DNA of 64,000 nt from CAVZTX01 sp963778375 (GTDB taxonomy: Bacteria; Chloroflexota; Ktedonobacteria; Ktedonobacterales; Ktedonobacteraceae): contig CAVZTX010000027.1 of NCBI GenBank assembly GCA_963778375.1, positions 286,515 to 350,514 of the forward strand. The letters are read 5' to 3'. The notes under the pieces were generated by a model. The model searched no databases. It was not told the DNA's origin and saw only the letters and a list, made by a program, of their open reading frames with translations. Position 1 is the stretch's first letter. Every line of letters begins with the position of its first letter. A program made the translations under genes and the position numbers. Below are positions 55,281-63,500 of the stretch, one piece after another.

Positions 55281-55547
55281 CTGTAGGGACAGTGCCTTGT
55301 GCCTGTCCTTCTCGGGGCAAGAGGAGTATAGAACTCCTCGTTCCCATTTCGCTTGTCAAAATTCATCAGACCTGTAGGGACAGTGCCTTGTGCCTGTCCT
55401 TCTCGGAGCGAGAGGAGTAGGGAACTCCCCATTCACCGTTTCAATTGTCAAAATTCATCAGACCTGTAGGGACAGTGCCTTGTGCCTGTCCTTCGGGGCT
55501 TGTCACAATTCACCAGATCTGTAGGGACAGTGCCTTGTGCCTGTCCC
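55281..55547. repeat. Four GTAGGGAC-type palindromic repeats in the leader of ABM gene 2
   Basis: Copies at 55281-55307, 55374-55400, 55466-55492 and 55521-55547: GTAGGGACAGTGCCTTGTGC then CTGTCC. Arms GGACAG/CTGTCC, i.e. both arms changed together relative to the GGGCAG/CTGCCC copies elsewhere. The first three units are about 92 bases apart and also share the flank TTGTCAAAATTCATCAGACC, so a larger unit was tandemly copied. Confidence 0.8.
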
Positions 55548-55587
55548 TCTCAGGGCTTATCACAATTCATCTGAAAGGAGTAACCCC

Positions 55588-55881
55588 ATGTACGCACGAG
55601 TCACCAACGCGCAGATCCAGCCAGCAAAGATGGAGGAGGCCATTCACATCACCCAAGAATCCATCATCCCAGCGATCAAACAGCAGCACGGCTTTCTTGG
55701 CTTTACCGATTTAATTGATCGCGAGACAGGCAAAGTGGTGTTCATCTCGCGCTTTGAGACCCAGGCCGATATGCAGGCGGGCTTGAGCAATGGCTTCGTT
55801 CAGCAACAACTCGCAAAACTTACCTCCGTACTAGCTGGACCAGCTAGCAGCGATCTCTATGAGGTGCTTTTCCACGAGTAA
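55588..55881 (+). CDS. Antibiotic-biosynthesis-monooxygenase (ABM)-like protein 2
   Basis: 97 residues from ATG 55588, with AAAGGAG eight bases upstream. MYARVTNAQIQPAKMEEAIH, IPAIKQQHGFLGFTDLIDRE and final SSDLYEVLFHE align with ABM protein 1. Gene, promoter and downstream hairpin all match the first copy, so the whole transcription unit was duplicated. Its leader now holds four palindromes, which may affect expression. Confidence 0.75.
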   Translation: MYARVTNAQIQPAKMEEAIHITQESIIPAIKQQHGFLGFTDLIDRETGKVVFISRFETQADMQAGLSNGFVQQQLAKLTSVLAGPASSDLYEVLFHE

Positions 55882-55902
55882 ACGGACAGCGGAGCAGTAC
55901 AT

Positions 55903-55951
55903 CACAAGCGGAGAACCAGGTGGCGTAATGCTGCCGAGTTCTCCGCTTGTG
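55903..55951 (+). terminator. Strong hairpin after ABM gene 2
   Basis: CACAAGCGGAGAAC (55903-55916), 21-base loop, GTTCTCCGCTTGTG (55938-55951): a perfect 14-bp stem 21 bases after the stop. No long T-run follows. Confidence 0.5.
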
Positions 55952-56352
55952 GTAAGTGCAGTCTGCTTGAGAATATAGGTTTCAGGTACACACGAGAACA
56001 CTAGGGAGTAGACACCGACTCCCGTCCTTCCTTCTTTTTCCGATCTGAAAAGAAGAGTGCATTTTCGAGATCAGTACATAGCGAGATGGTCCGACGAGGT
56101 AAGAACCATCAAATCTCATCCTGGAAACCAACATTCCGCAGTTTGGCAAGAAACTTTTCAGAATATTGTGATTCGCTAGAAAAGAAGTGATATTATGCGC
56201 GAAATACACGTATTGCGTGATCGAAACGGCAGATTTTGTGAAGTCCTGTGCAATTTTTGCACTAGCCTCAGCTTCTTATAGAGCGACAATACGCACAGAA
56301 GACGCAATAGATAATAAACAGAAAAGCGTTTTCCAAAACTGCGGATTGTAGG
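55952..56352. other. Intergenic region without recognisable feature
   Basis: About 400 bases between the ABM 2 hairpin and the AIPR gene end. Short frames here have no coding character. Nothing else seen. Confidence 0.5.
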
Positions 56353-58242
56353 TTATTGATCTTTGATTGCTGAAATGATTAGATCACGCGGTGATGGTTG
56401 TCCACCCACCTTTCGAGACAACGCTTTCTTATTCAGAGCAAGCAAAACCCGCAAGTGTGGTGAAGCATCATCTGTCTTGCCTAGCTGCTCCCACTTTAAG
56501 TAAGCGTTCAGATCATTGTTAAACGTATTCTGAAATGCAGGTTCGGCAAACACACTATCATCAGCCTCGCGTAGTAAATACTCGTCCACGGTATCAATAG
56601 CTTCATTCAGAAGTGATTCAGCTACGGACTCATTTCCAGGTTGAAAAAGTTTGACTAAAGCATTAGTCAGGCTCCTTTGCGTCATGGGCAAATTAGCCCG
56701 CATAACTGTATCCTTCAACAGTTCTAATACAATCATATAATAAAGAAAGCGAGTTTGTCTGCGACTAGATTTAGACGCTCCTCGACCAAATTCATACGTA
56801 TCCGCAGCTTTTTGCAGTTTGTAAGATGCGTATAGATCATCAACGCCAAAGGGATCCTCATTCGTTTCGTTATTCACTATTCGTCGATATATAGTACCAT
56901 TAGGTAGAAAAGCAATATTCCGACCGAATGCTGTACCGGCTTCCCCTAACCAGCCAGCACCATATACCTTGAGTAAATCGAATGCATTTGCAAACTCCTT
57001 AAACTGCTTAATACTTGGATTTTGGTTTTGTAAAGCTCGCCGCGAGTCCCATCCACCACGCTGAGTTTCAAGGAACACATCATACTTCTCTTCCATTTGC
57101 TTAGCCCACATCTTGAAGTCTGAGGTCAAGGCAAGAAAATCCTTCTCACGTACTGCATTCTGACTATTCGTAAAGCGAGTGATTTTTAGCAATAAATCCT
57201 CACCTTGATCGCCAACTTTAACTATCTTTGTGATTACAACCCCTTTGCGAACTCGGTCATTCCAAGCTTCTAACTCTAAATTTGTGCCTGTACCTCCAGT
57301 TTCTAACTTACGTTGAAACACCTCCCACAGTGTTCGGGTGGTCTGTGCGCCATTTACCACATACGGTTCGATAAGCTCAAGTGCTTGGTTGCCATTATGC
57401 TTAATGTCTGCAACCACAATGGTGATGCCATTATTGTACAAGCCGAACCGTTCAGGTTCCTGCTGCAATGTTTGCTGCATACCCTTATTGACTTTACCAA
57501 GACTACCTAAGAAACGCCGGACATTCTTTTCATAGAGTTGATCAAGATCACCCGTCTTTGCACGGTATGCCTTCAGAAAGTCGTACATGCTCAGTAGCGA
57601 AATAGGCATAACTACCAATTCTTCTTCTTCCGACGTAATCATGTTCGTATGGATTGATACGCTTATGCGAGGTAAGCTCAATGCATACATGCTTTCAAAT
57701 ATAGTAGCGATAGATACTGCTTTTGTATCGAAGATGTGTCCAAGATGACTCCGTCCCAACACTCTCACGTCATCGAGCGCCTGCTTCTCAGAGTCGGTAA
57801 GCGGCTCTTCCGCACCGAAAACTAGCACTATATGATCATTATCTGATGCTCTTTGGCGAAAATTAGTAAGACGCTCCAGTAAACCTTCAGCCAATGAGGA
57901 CAGCTTTGCACGTTTTCCATCGAGGGTGCTGATAACCTTCTGACCCTCTTCGATCAGTGTGTGTACTCCCTGAAAAGCTCGACCATATTTGCTCTGAACC
58001 AAATACCAGGTGTCGCCATCGGCCTCTCGATCTTCGCTTCGCTGTAAATAAGCAATATCTATCCCCCCGTCTCCTGCGCCATCACAATAGACTAAATCAT
58101 CGGAAGAGTCCTCAATATCTAGCCACTGAGTAAGCAGCTTTCGAGCAAAACGGTGTCCCAATTCAGTAGTTGAAGGCTTACCAGCACGAACATCCTCAAG
58201 CCATTCTTCACGGTAGTCATCGAAAGTAATAGGAATACTCAT
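56353..58242 (-). CDS. AIPR family abortive-infection protein with nuclease-like N-terminus
   Basis: 629 residues from ATG 58242 (GAGGG about eight bases upstream; MSIPITFDDYREEWLEDV). N-terminal part about 60-130 looks like a PD-(D/E)xK nuclease: GAGDGGIDIAYLQ and DTWYLVQSKYGRAF give the Asp and Gln-x-Lys positions. From about 230 comes the AIPR domain: FLGSLGKVNKGMQQTLQQEP, RFGLYNNGITIVVADI, EPYVVNGAQTTRTLWEVF and TRFTNSQNAVREKDFLAL. AIPR proteins are linked to abortive phage resistance. It lies 111 bases after the tail of a type ISP R-M gene on the same strand, so the two probably formed one defence locus. Confidence 0.85.
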   Translation of the reverse strand: MSIPITFDDYREEWLEDVRAGKPSTTELGHRFARKLLTQWLDIEDSSDDLVYCDGAGDGGIDIAYLQRSEDREADGDTWYLVQSKYGRAFQGVHTLIEEGQKVISTLDGKRAKLSSLAEGLLERLTNFRQRASDNDHIVLVFGAEEPLTDSEKQALDDVRVLGRSHLGHIFDTKAVSIATIFESMYALSLPRISVSIHTNMITSEEEELVVMPISLLSMYDFLKAYRAKTGDLDQLYEKNVRRFLGSLGKVNKGMQQTLQQEPERFGLYNNGITIVVADIKHNGNQALELIEPYVVNGAQTTRTLWEVFQRKLETGGTGTNLELEAWNDRVRKGVVITKIVKVGDQGEDLLLKITRFTNSQNAVREKDFLALTSDFKMWAKQMEEKYDVFLETQRGGWDSRRALQNQNPSIKQFKEFANAFDLLKVYGAGWLGEAGTAFGRNIAFLPNGTIYRRIVNNETNEDPFGVDDLYASYKLQKAADTYEFGRGASKSSRRQTRFLYYMIVLELLKDTVMRANLPMTQRSLTNALVKLFQPGNESVAESLLNEAIDTVDEYLLREADDSVFAEPAFQNTFNNDLNAYLKWEQLGKTDDASPHLRVLLALNKKALSRKVGGQPSPRDLIISAIKDQ

Positions 58243-58353
58243 AGCATTTCCCTCTTCACCATATTTGCTATCTTCTGCTAGCTTGTAAAAGCAGCAACAG
58301 ATCTTTATTGACAACATACGATATTATTTGTCGACTGGTGTTAGCTCCCTCCA

Positions 58354-58695
58354 TCAACCCTCTCCCACCACCATCTCCCCCATCCAATCCTCCATCCTCA
58401 CCCCCTCCACCAACTCCCCCACCAACCGCACCGTCTCCACACTCACCGTAATCACCCTCCCCACCAACCGCACAATATACTCCTCATCATCCAAATTATT
58501 CGGATCGCTCACAATCCCACTCCGCTTATCCACACTCACCTGGTACTGATCAATCACCCACTCCAAAGCCGACCGATTCCCCAACCGATACCCAAAACAC
58601 TCCTGCGGCACCCCCACCAGCGTCAAACTCTCATTCACAACCACCGCCGACCTATCCGCCGTCAGCCTCATCCTCTCCACCCGCCACGAAAACGG
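58354..58695 (-). CDS. Type ISP restriction-modification enzyme, C-terminal fragment
   Basis: The frame SWRVERMRLTADRSAVVVNE, then ECFGYRLGNRSALEWVIDQY and QVSVDKRSGIVSDPNNLDDE is the target-recognition end of single-chain type ISP enzymes (nuclease-helicase-methylase, usually over 1000 residues). Only about 112 residues remain; upstream, similarity stops where alphaproteobacterial sequence begins at about 58,695. The cut is probably an assembly joint, not a natural deletion. Confidence 0.8.
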   Translation of the reverse strand, partial: PFSWRVERMRLTADRSAVVVNESLTLVGVPQECFGYRLGNRSALEWVIDQYQVSVDKRSGIVSDPNNLDDEEYIVRLVGRVITVSVETVRLVGELVEGVRMEDWMGEMVVGEG

Positions 58696-58702
58696 CAACC
58701 CG
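58690..58702. other. Joint between Chloroflexota-type and alphaproteobacterial sequence
   Basis: On the minus strand the type ISP frame can be followed up to about 58,695-58,702; on the plus strand the DapA frame begins at about 58,697 (PLHDALFAETSPAPVKY). GC content and gene content change at the same place. The short shared string GGCAACCCG may be the overlap that caused the join. Confidence 0.75.
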
Positions 58703-58867
58703 CTGCATGATGCTCTGTTTGCCGAAACGAGCCCGGCGCCGGTCAAATATGCCGCCTCGCTGCTCGGCCGCTGCCCCGCGGAGGTGCGGCAGCCGCTGTG
58801 GGCGACAATGCCGGAGACACAGGAAAAGGTGCAGCGGGCGATGCGGAGCGCCGGTCTGCTCAACTGA
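58697..58867 (+). CDS. dapA: 4-hydroxy-tetrahydrodipicolinate synthase, C-terminal fragment
   Basis: Last 56 residues: PLHDALFAETSPAPVKYAAS, LLGRCPAEVRQPLW and the end RAMRSAGLLN, as in alphaproteobacterial DapA (lysine and peptidoglycan precursor synthesis). Next gene is smpB, the usual order in Rhodospirillales and relatives. The rest of the gene is absent because of the joint. Confidence 0.8.
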   Translation, partial: NPLHDALFAETSPAPVKYAASLLGRCPAEVRQPLWATMPETQEKVQRAMRSAGLLN

Positions 58868-58883
58868 TCAGGTAGATCAGGTA

Positions 58884-59345
58884 ATGAGGGCGGCCGACCG
58901 ACATGTCGCACAGAACCGGCGGGCGCGGCACGATACTGATCGAGGACACGCTGGAGGCCGGGGTCGTCCTCCAGGGCACCGAGGTAAAGGTGCTGCGCCA
59001 GGGGCAGGCAGCATCGCCGAGGCTTATGCCGACGAGACCGCGGGCGAGCTCTACTTCGTCAACGCGAACATCCCGGAATACTCCGCCTCCGCCCACTTCA
59101 ATCATCAGCCGCGGCGGCCGCGCAAGCTGCTCCTGCACCGCAAGCAGATGAACCGCCTCTTGGGTGCGATCAGCCGCGAAGGCGTAACCGTCGTGCCGCT
59201 CTCGATCTACTTCAACGACCGCGGGCGGGCCAAGGTCGAGCTCGGTCTCGCCCGAGGAAAGCGGAAGGCGGACAAGCGTGAAGCCGAGAAGCAGCGGGAT
59301 TGGCAGCACAGCCGGGCCCGCATCCTGCGCGAGCGAAACGCCTAA
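58884..59345 (+). CDS. smpB: SsrA-binding protein SmpB (two frameshifts)
   Basis: tmRNA partner in ribosome rescue. Pieces in different frames: HVAQNRRARHD, then LIEDTLEAGVVLQGTEVKVL and RQGQ, then SIAEAYADETAGELYFVNAN, RRPRKLLLHRKQMNRL, YFNDRGRAKVELGLARGKRK and DKREAEKQRDW. Together about 155 residues, the complete family length. Shifts at about 58938 and 59006 are single-base and probably sequencing errors. Confidence 0.85.
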   Translation: MRAADRHVAQNRRARHDTDRGHAGGRGRPPGHRGKGAAPGAGSIAEAYADETAGELYFVNANIPEYSASAHFNHQPRRPRKLLLHRKQMNRLLGAISREGVTVVPLSIYFNDRGRAKVELGLARGKRKADKREAEKQRDWQHSRARILRERNA

Positions 59346-60041
59346 TGCCGGATCGCCAAATCCACACCGATGCCGGGAAAACCTCCGTCGCCTGGCGGCG
59401 CATGAGGCAGCCGATAAGCGCGGCGAAGACCGCTTCGAACATTGCCGGGCTGAGCTGCCGGTATTGGTGTTCAGCCGGGAGCAATGATAGCTGTCGGCCA
59501 GCGTCGCCCGCAAGGTATCGATGCAGCCGGCCGTGCTCGAAAGGGAAGGCCGCCCGGCGAAAGCCGAGCGCCGCGAGCACCGCGTGATGTGCAATCGCGC
59601 CCAGCGCCAAGATCGCACGGAGCCGGGGCAACGCGCTGATCTCGGCGGCCAAAAACCGACGGCAGTTCGCGATCTCGCTCGGCTCGGGCTTGTTTTGCGG
59701 GGGGACGCAGCGGACCGCATTGGTGATCCGCGCCCGCCGGAGCTCGAGACCGTCATCCGGATGGGCGTCATAATCGCCCTCGGCAAATCCGTATTTGCGC
59801 AAGGTCGCATAGAGCAGCTCGCCGGCAGAGTCGCCGGTGAACGGGCGCCCGGTCCGGTTCGCGCCCCGCAAGCCCGGCGCCAGGCCGACAATCAGCAATT
59901 CGGCTCGGGCATCGCCGAAGGGCGGAACCGGCGCATTGAACCATTCCGGGTGGGCTCCACCTGGATCTCCCGGAAGGCCGCGAGGCGGGGGCAGAGGCAA
60001 CAGTGCCGCGGCGGGAGAACCTCCGCGGGAGGAATGGTCAC
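59342..60041 (-). CDS. Uracil-DNA glycosylase family 5 (UDGb), frameshifted
   Basis: GTG 60041 overlaps the NYN stop by four bases (GTGA). N-terminal Cys-rich CCLCPRLAAF (iron-sulfur ligands), then, after a shift near 59960, HPEWFNAPVPPFGDARAELL, IVGLAPGLRGANRTGRPFTG (motif 1 of UDGb) and VRCVPPQNKPEPSEIANCRR; then the catalytic-motif region DSYHCSRLNTNTG in another frame, and SPAMFEAVFAALIG. Removes uracil or deaminated bases from DNA. At least three single-base shifts. The end is uncertain and converges with smpB. Confidence 0.75.
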
Positions 60042-60615
60042 GCGTCGTCGACCGGTTCGGTACGTGCGCGGTTCATATCCTCCCGCGTTTGATGGTTGCG
60101 CATGAAGCTGGGCGCAAGATCCTGAAGCTCGATGAAATTATCCGCTTGGCGGCGCAGATCGTCGGAGACCATCGGCGGCGACGAGCGGATGGTCGAAACC
60201 ACCGACACACGGACTCCCTTGCGCTGCACCGCCTCCACCAGCCGCCGAAAATCTCCGTCGCCCGAGAACAGGATCGCGTGGTCGATGTATGCGCCATTTC
60301 GAGCATGTCGATCGCCAGCTCGATATCCATATTGCCCTTGATCCGCCGGCGCCCCATCGCGTCGGTGAACTCTTTCGTCGGCTTGGTCACCATTGCATAG
60401 CCGTTGTAGTCGAGCCAGTCGACAAGCGGTCTGATTGGTGAGTACTCTGATCTTCCACCAAGGCAGTGTAGTAGAATGCGCGAATAAGCGTCCCTTGGTG
60501 CTAAACAAATCGAGCAGCCGTTTATAGTCTATATCGAACGCGAGACCCCGAGCGGCTGAATAGAGGTTGGCTCCATCGATGAAAATGGCAAGGCGCTCTT
60601 CCGGATAAAAATCAT
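60038..60615 (-). CDS. NYN-domain (LabA/DUF88) protein, frameshifted
   Basis: Reconstructed from several frames: ERLAIFIDGANLYSAARGLA, FDIDYKRLLDLF, then MVTKPTKEFTDAMGRRRIKG and NMDIELAIDMLEMA, then DHAILFSGDGDFRRLVEAVQ and RKGVRVSVVSTI. The acidic residues of the PIN-like NYN nuclease are present (FIDGAN, NMDIELAID, SGDGDF). In alphaproteobacteria it sits between smpB and folK, as here. A missing T at the start codon and at least two more shifts break it. Confidence 0.8.
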
Positions 60616-60705
60616 CTGACTAAATACTCCGTCACATGATAATTTAGCAGAAGTGTCTTACACCGCGCATTCCGGGTCAAGCGGCGACCATATGGAGGAA
60701 TTCCG

Positions 60706-61192
60706 GTGATCCTGATCGGCATCGGCGGCAATCAGGACAGTGCCACGTACGGTCCGCCACGCGAGATGCTGTCCGCCGCACTGCCGGCAATGGAAGAGAA
60801 ACGCGTCGAATCCTGACGCGCTCCGCATGGTATCGTACCGAGCCGGTGCCTCGCTCCGACCAGCCCTGGTTTGTCAACGCGGTTGCCTCTTTGGCGGCCG
60901 AACTTGCAGCGAAAGACCTGCTCGGCGTGCTGCAGGCCACTCGAGAGGCGTTTGGCGCGTTCGGGGGAACCCAACGCGCCGCGCGTGCTCGACCTCGATA
61001 TTCTCGACTACGGGGCGAGGTGACGAACGACACGTCGCTCATCCTGCCTCACCCGAGACTGCACCAACGTCGTTCGTTTTGGTGCCGATTGCCGAAATCG
61101 CGCCGGAGTGGCGGCATCCGATTCTGGGGCTCACCGCGGCGCAACTGCTCGCCCGGCTCCCCCGGGCGGAGATCGAGCGCCTCCCGTGTTGA
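60706..61192 (+). CDS. folK: 2-amino-4-hydroxy-6-hydroxymethyldihydropteridine pyrophosphokinase, frameshifted
   Basis: GTG 60706 with GGAGG seven bases upstream: ILIGIGGNQDS, then after shifts RSAWYRTEPVPRSDQPWFVN, AVASLAAELAAKDLLGVLQA, LDLDILDYG, LILPHPRLHQR and FVLVPIAEIAPEWRHPILGL. HPPK of folate synthesis, about 160 residues when joined. At least three single-base shifts. Confidence 0.85.
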
Positions 61193-61264
61193 CCGGTGCT
61201 GGTTGCATCGATTGTGTCTCTCGGACGCCGCGGATATAAACGCGCGACACGAACGGGATGCTGG

Positions 61265-61921
61265 ATGAGCGTATTTGAAGTTGCCCGCTCTCACATGGTG
61301 GAGAGCCAGCTCGACCCAACAAAGTTACCGACGATCGGGTGCTCAACGCCTTCGCCAGCATAAGGCGCGAGCTTTTTGTACCCGAGCGCCTTCGCCCGGT
61401 TGCCTATATCGATGAGGATTTGCCGCTCGGCGGCGGGCGCTACCTGATGGAGCCGATGGTCGCTGCCCGGCTGCTGCGGCAGGCAGCGATCCCGCACGGA
61501 CACCGTGCTGATCGTCGGTGCCGGAACCGGATACGAAGCGGCTATGGCCGCGATGCTCGCCCGGAATGTCCTCGCTCTCGAAGAGGATCTCGAGCTGGCC
61601 CGGCGTGCACGCGCTGCTCTCGTCGAGCACGCTATCGCGTCGGTCAATGTCGTCGAAGGTCCATTGCACGAGGGCTATCGGCCGCGTGCTCCGTACGATG
61701 TAATCCTGTTCGGCGGAGCGGTCGTCGAAATTCCGCCGGAGATCGCTGCCCAGCTCGCCGATGGCGGTCGGCTACTGGCCGTCGTCAAACCCGCCAATGC
61801 TGTAGGCCGTGCCACTCTGATGACACGGACTGGCGGAGTGCTAGCGCGGCGCGTTATATTTGACGCCGCTACTCCCTTGTTGCCGGGCTTTGCACCGAAG
61901 CCCGCTTTCGAGTTCTGCTGA
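61265..61921 (+). CDS. pcm: Protein-L-isoaspartate O-methyltransferase (Pcm-like), frameshifted
   Basis: MSVFEVARSHMVESQLDPTK, shift, VLNAFASIRRELFVPERLRP and EPMVAARLLRQAAI, shift, LIVGAGTGYEAAMAAMLARN (SAM site), VEGPLHEGYRPRAPYDVILF. About 218 residues. In alphaproteobacteria this PCMT-like gene precedes tolC, as here; its true substrate in that context is not settled. Confidence 0.8.
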
Positions 61922-61945
61922 CGCCCTGATCAGGAGCGGAGGAAA

Positions 61946-63413
61946 ATGCCCGAGAACCGGTGCACCGGTCTGACCCGCCTACACTCGAACCTCGATCGGG
62001 CCAACTGCGGCGGCAACTCGCGCCGCATGGCGATTTGGGGATTGGCTGCCGGAGTCGTTGTCGCTCTGACAGCGGTTTCTGCGCAGGCTCAGACCCTTAC
62101 CGATGCTCTTGCCGAGGCCTACAACACCAATCCACAACTCCTCGCCCAACGCGCCTTGTTACGGGCGACCGACGAGCAGGTTCCGCAAGCGCTGTCGTTC
62201 TGGCGCCCACAGGTCACCTTCACCGGCCAGGTCGGCGGCGACGCGAAGCGCTTTCACGCCGGGTAGTACTGGTTTACCCAGCCCTGGCGGGCGCAGCACC
62301 TATTCGACCTTTTATTCGAACAGCCTCGCTTTCCAGGTAACCCAGCCGATTTACCGGGGCGGCCGGACCGTGGCGCAGACCCGCCAAGCGATCAATACCG
62401 TGGAGTCGACTCGAGCGCAGACCCTCGCAGTCGAGACCACGGTATTCCAGGCGGTTGCGATGGCCTATCTCGACGTCGTTCGCGACCAGGCACTGGTCGA
62501 GGTCGACCGCAACAACGTGGAGGTTCTGCGCAAGCAGCTCGAAGCGACCCAGGACCGCTTCCGTGTCGGCGAGGTCACCCGCACCGACGTGGCGCAGGCC
62601 GAGCCGTCGCTGGCGCAAGCCCAGGGCACCCTCGTCCCCGCAAGGGACACTCGAGATAAGCCGGGCCGAATATGTTCGCGCCGTCGGCCATCCGCCCGGC
62701 AGATTGGTATTGCCGCGGGACCGTCCGGCGCTTCCCGCGACGCGCGAAGAGGCGCTGAGCCTTGCGGCGAACAATAATTTCAGTGTGATCTCGGCAACCT
62801 TCGCCGAACTCGCCGCCCGCGACAACATCGATGTCGTGCGCGGCCAGCTGTTGCCGCAGATCTCGCTCGTCGGCGGTCTCAACCGCTCATATGCTCCCTC
62901 AATCACGTTGAACGGCGCACTAGAACAGTCGGCCTCGATCATGGCACAAATGACGATGCCGCTCTACGAAGGAGGGGCGATCTACTCGCAGACCCGGCAG
63001 GCCGAGCAGACAGTCGGGCAACGGCGCAGCCAGGTCGACGATGCGCGCCGCGCGGCGGTCCAGACGGCGACCCAGTTCTGGTCGACCTTGGAGGCGGCGC
63101 GGGCGAGTATTTCTTCCTTCGCCGCGGCGGTGCGAGCGGCGCAGATCGCGCTCGAGGGCACCCAGCAGGAAGCGCTGGTCGGCACCCGCACCGTGCTCGA
63201 CGTTCTGATCCAGAACCAACAGCTGTTCACGACCCAGTCCCAGCTCGTCACCTCGCAGCACGACGCGGCTCTCGCCGAATTCAACTTGGCGGCAGCCGTG
63301 GGCCGGTTGATCGCGCCAGAACTAAAGCTGCCGGTCAGGCTCTACGACATGGAGCGGCACTACAAGAGGTGAAAGATAAATGGGCCGGGTTCCGCGGCGG
63401 TCTTTCCGAGTGA
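61946..63413 (+). CDS. tolC: TolC family outer membrane efflux protein, frameshifted
   Basis: Signal peptide AAGVVVALTAVSAQA, then TLTDALAEAYNTNPQLLAQR, SLAFQVTQPIYRGGRTVAQT, AYLDVVRDQALVEVDRNNVE, RLVLPRDRPALPATREEALS, IMAQMTMPLYEGGAIYSQTR, EALVGTRTVLDVLIQNQQLF. The duplicated coiled-coil and barrel repeats of TolC are complete; about 485 residues. Shifts near 62265, 62640 and 63367; the last one hides the true end VKDKWAGFRGGLSE with TGA at 63411-63413. It marks a Gram-negative outer-membrane organism, unlike the rest of the window. Confidence 0.88.
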
Positions 63414-63500
63414 GGCGGCTGGCGCCGGGCGGTTCCGCTGGCAAAACCTCGCCGCCTTAACTAGGTTAAAGAGTGTTCCAAGCCTTTTTGGTCTGCCTCT

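Noticed and set aside
55281..55547. CRISPR-like array (four repeats with spacers)
   Set aside because: Spacers are themselves similar to each other, spacing is irregular (92, 92, 55), copies occur elsewhere singly, and there are no cas genes.
55982..56209. 75-residue minus-strand ORF
   Set aside because: No ribosome site, no recognisable motif, and composition like the surrounding intergenic DNA.
58860..59891. 343-residue minus-strand ORF
   Set aside because: A frameshift mosaic: the middle is part of the UDG gene and the rest is antisense to smpB.
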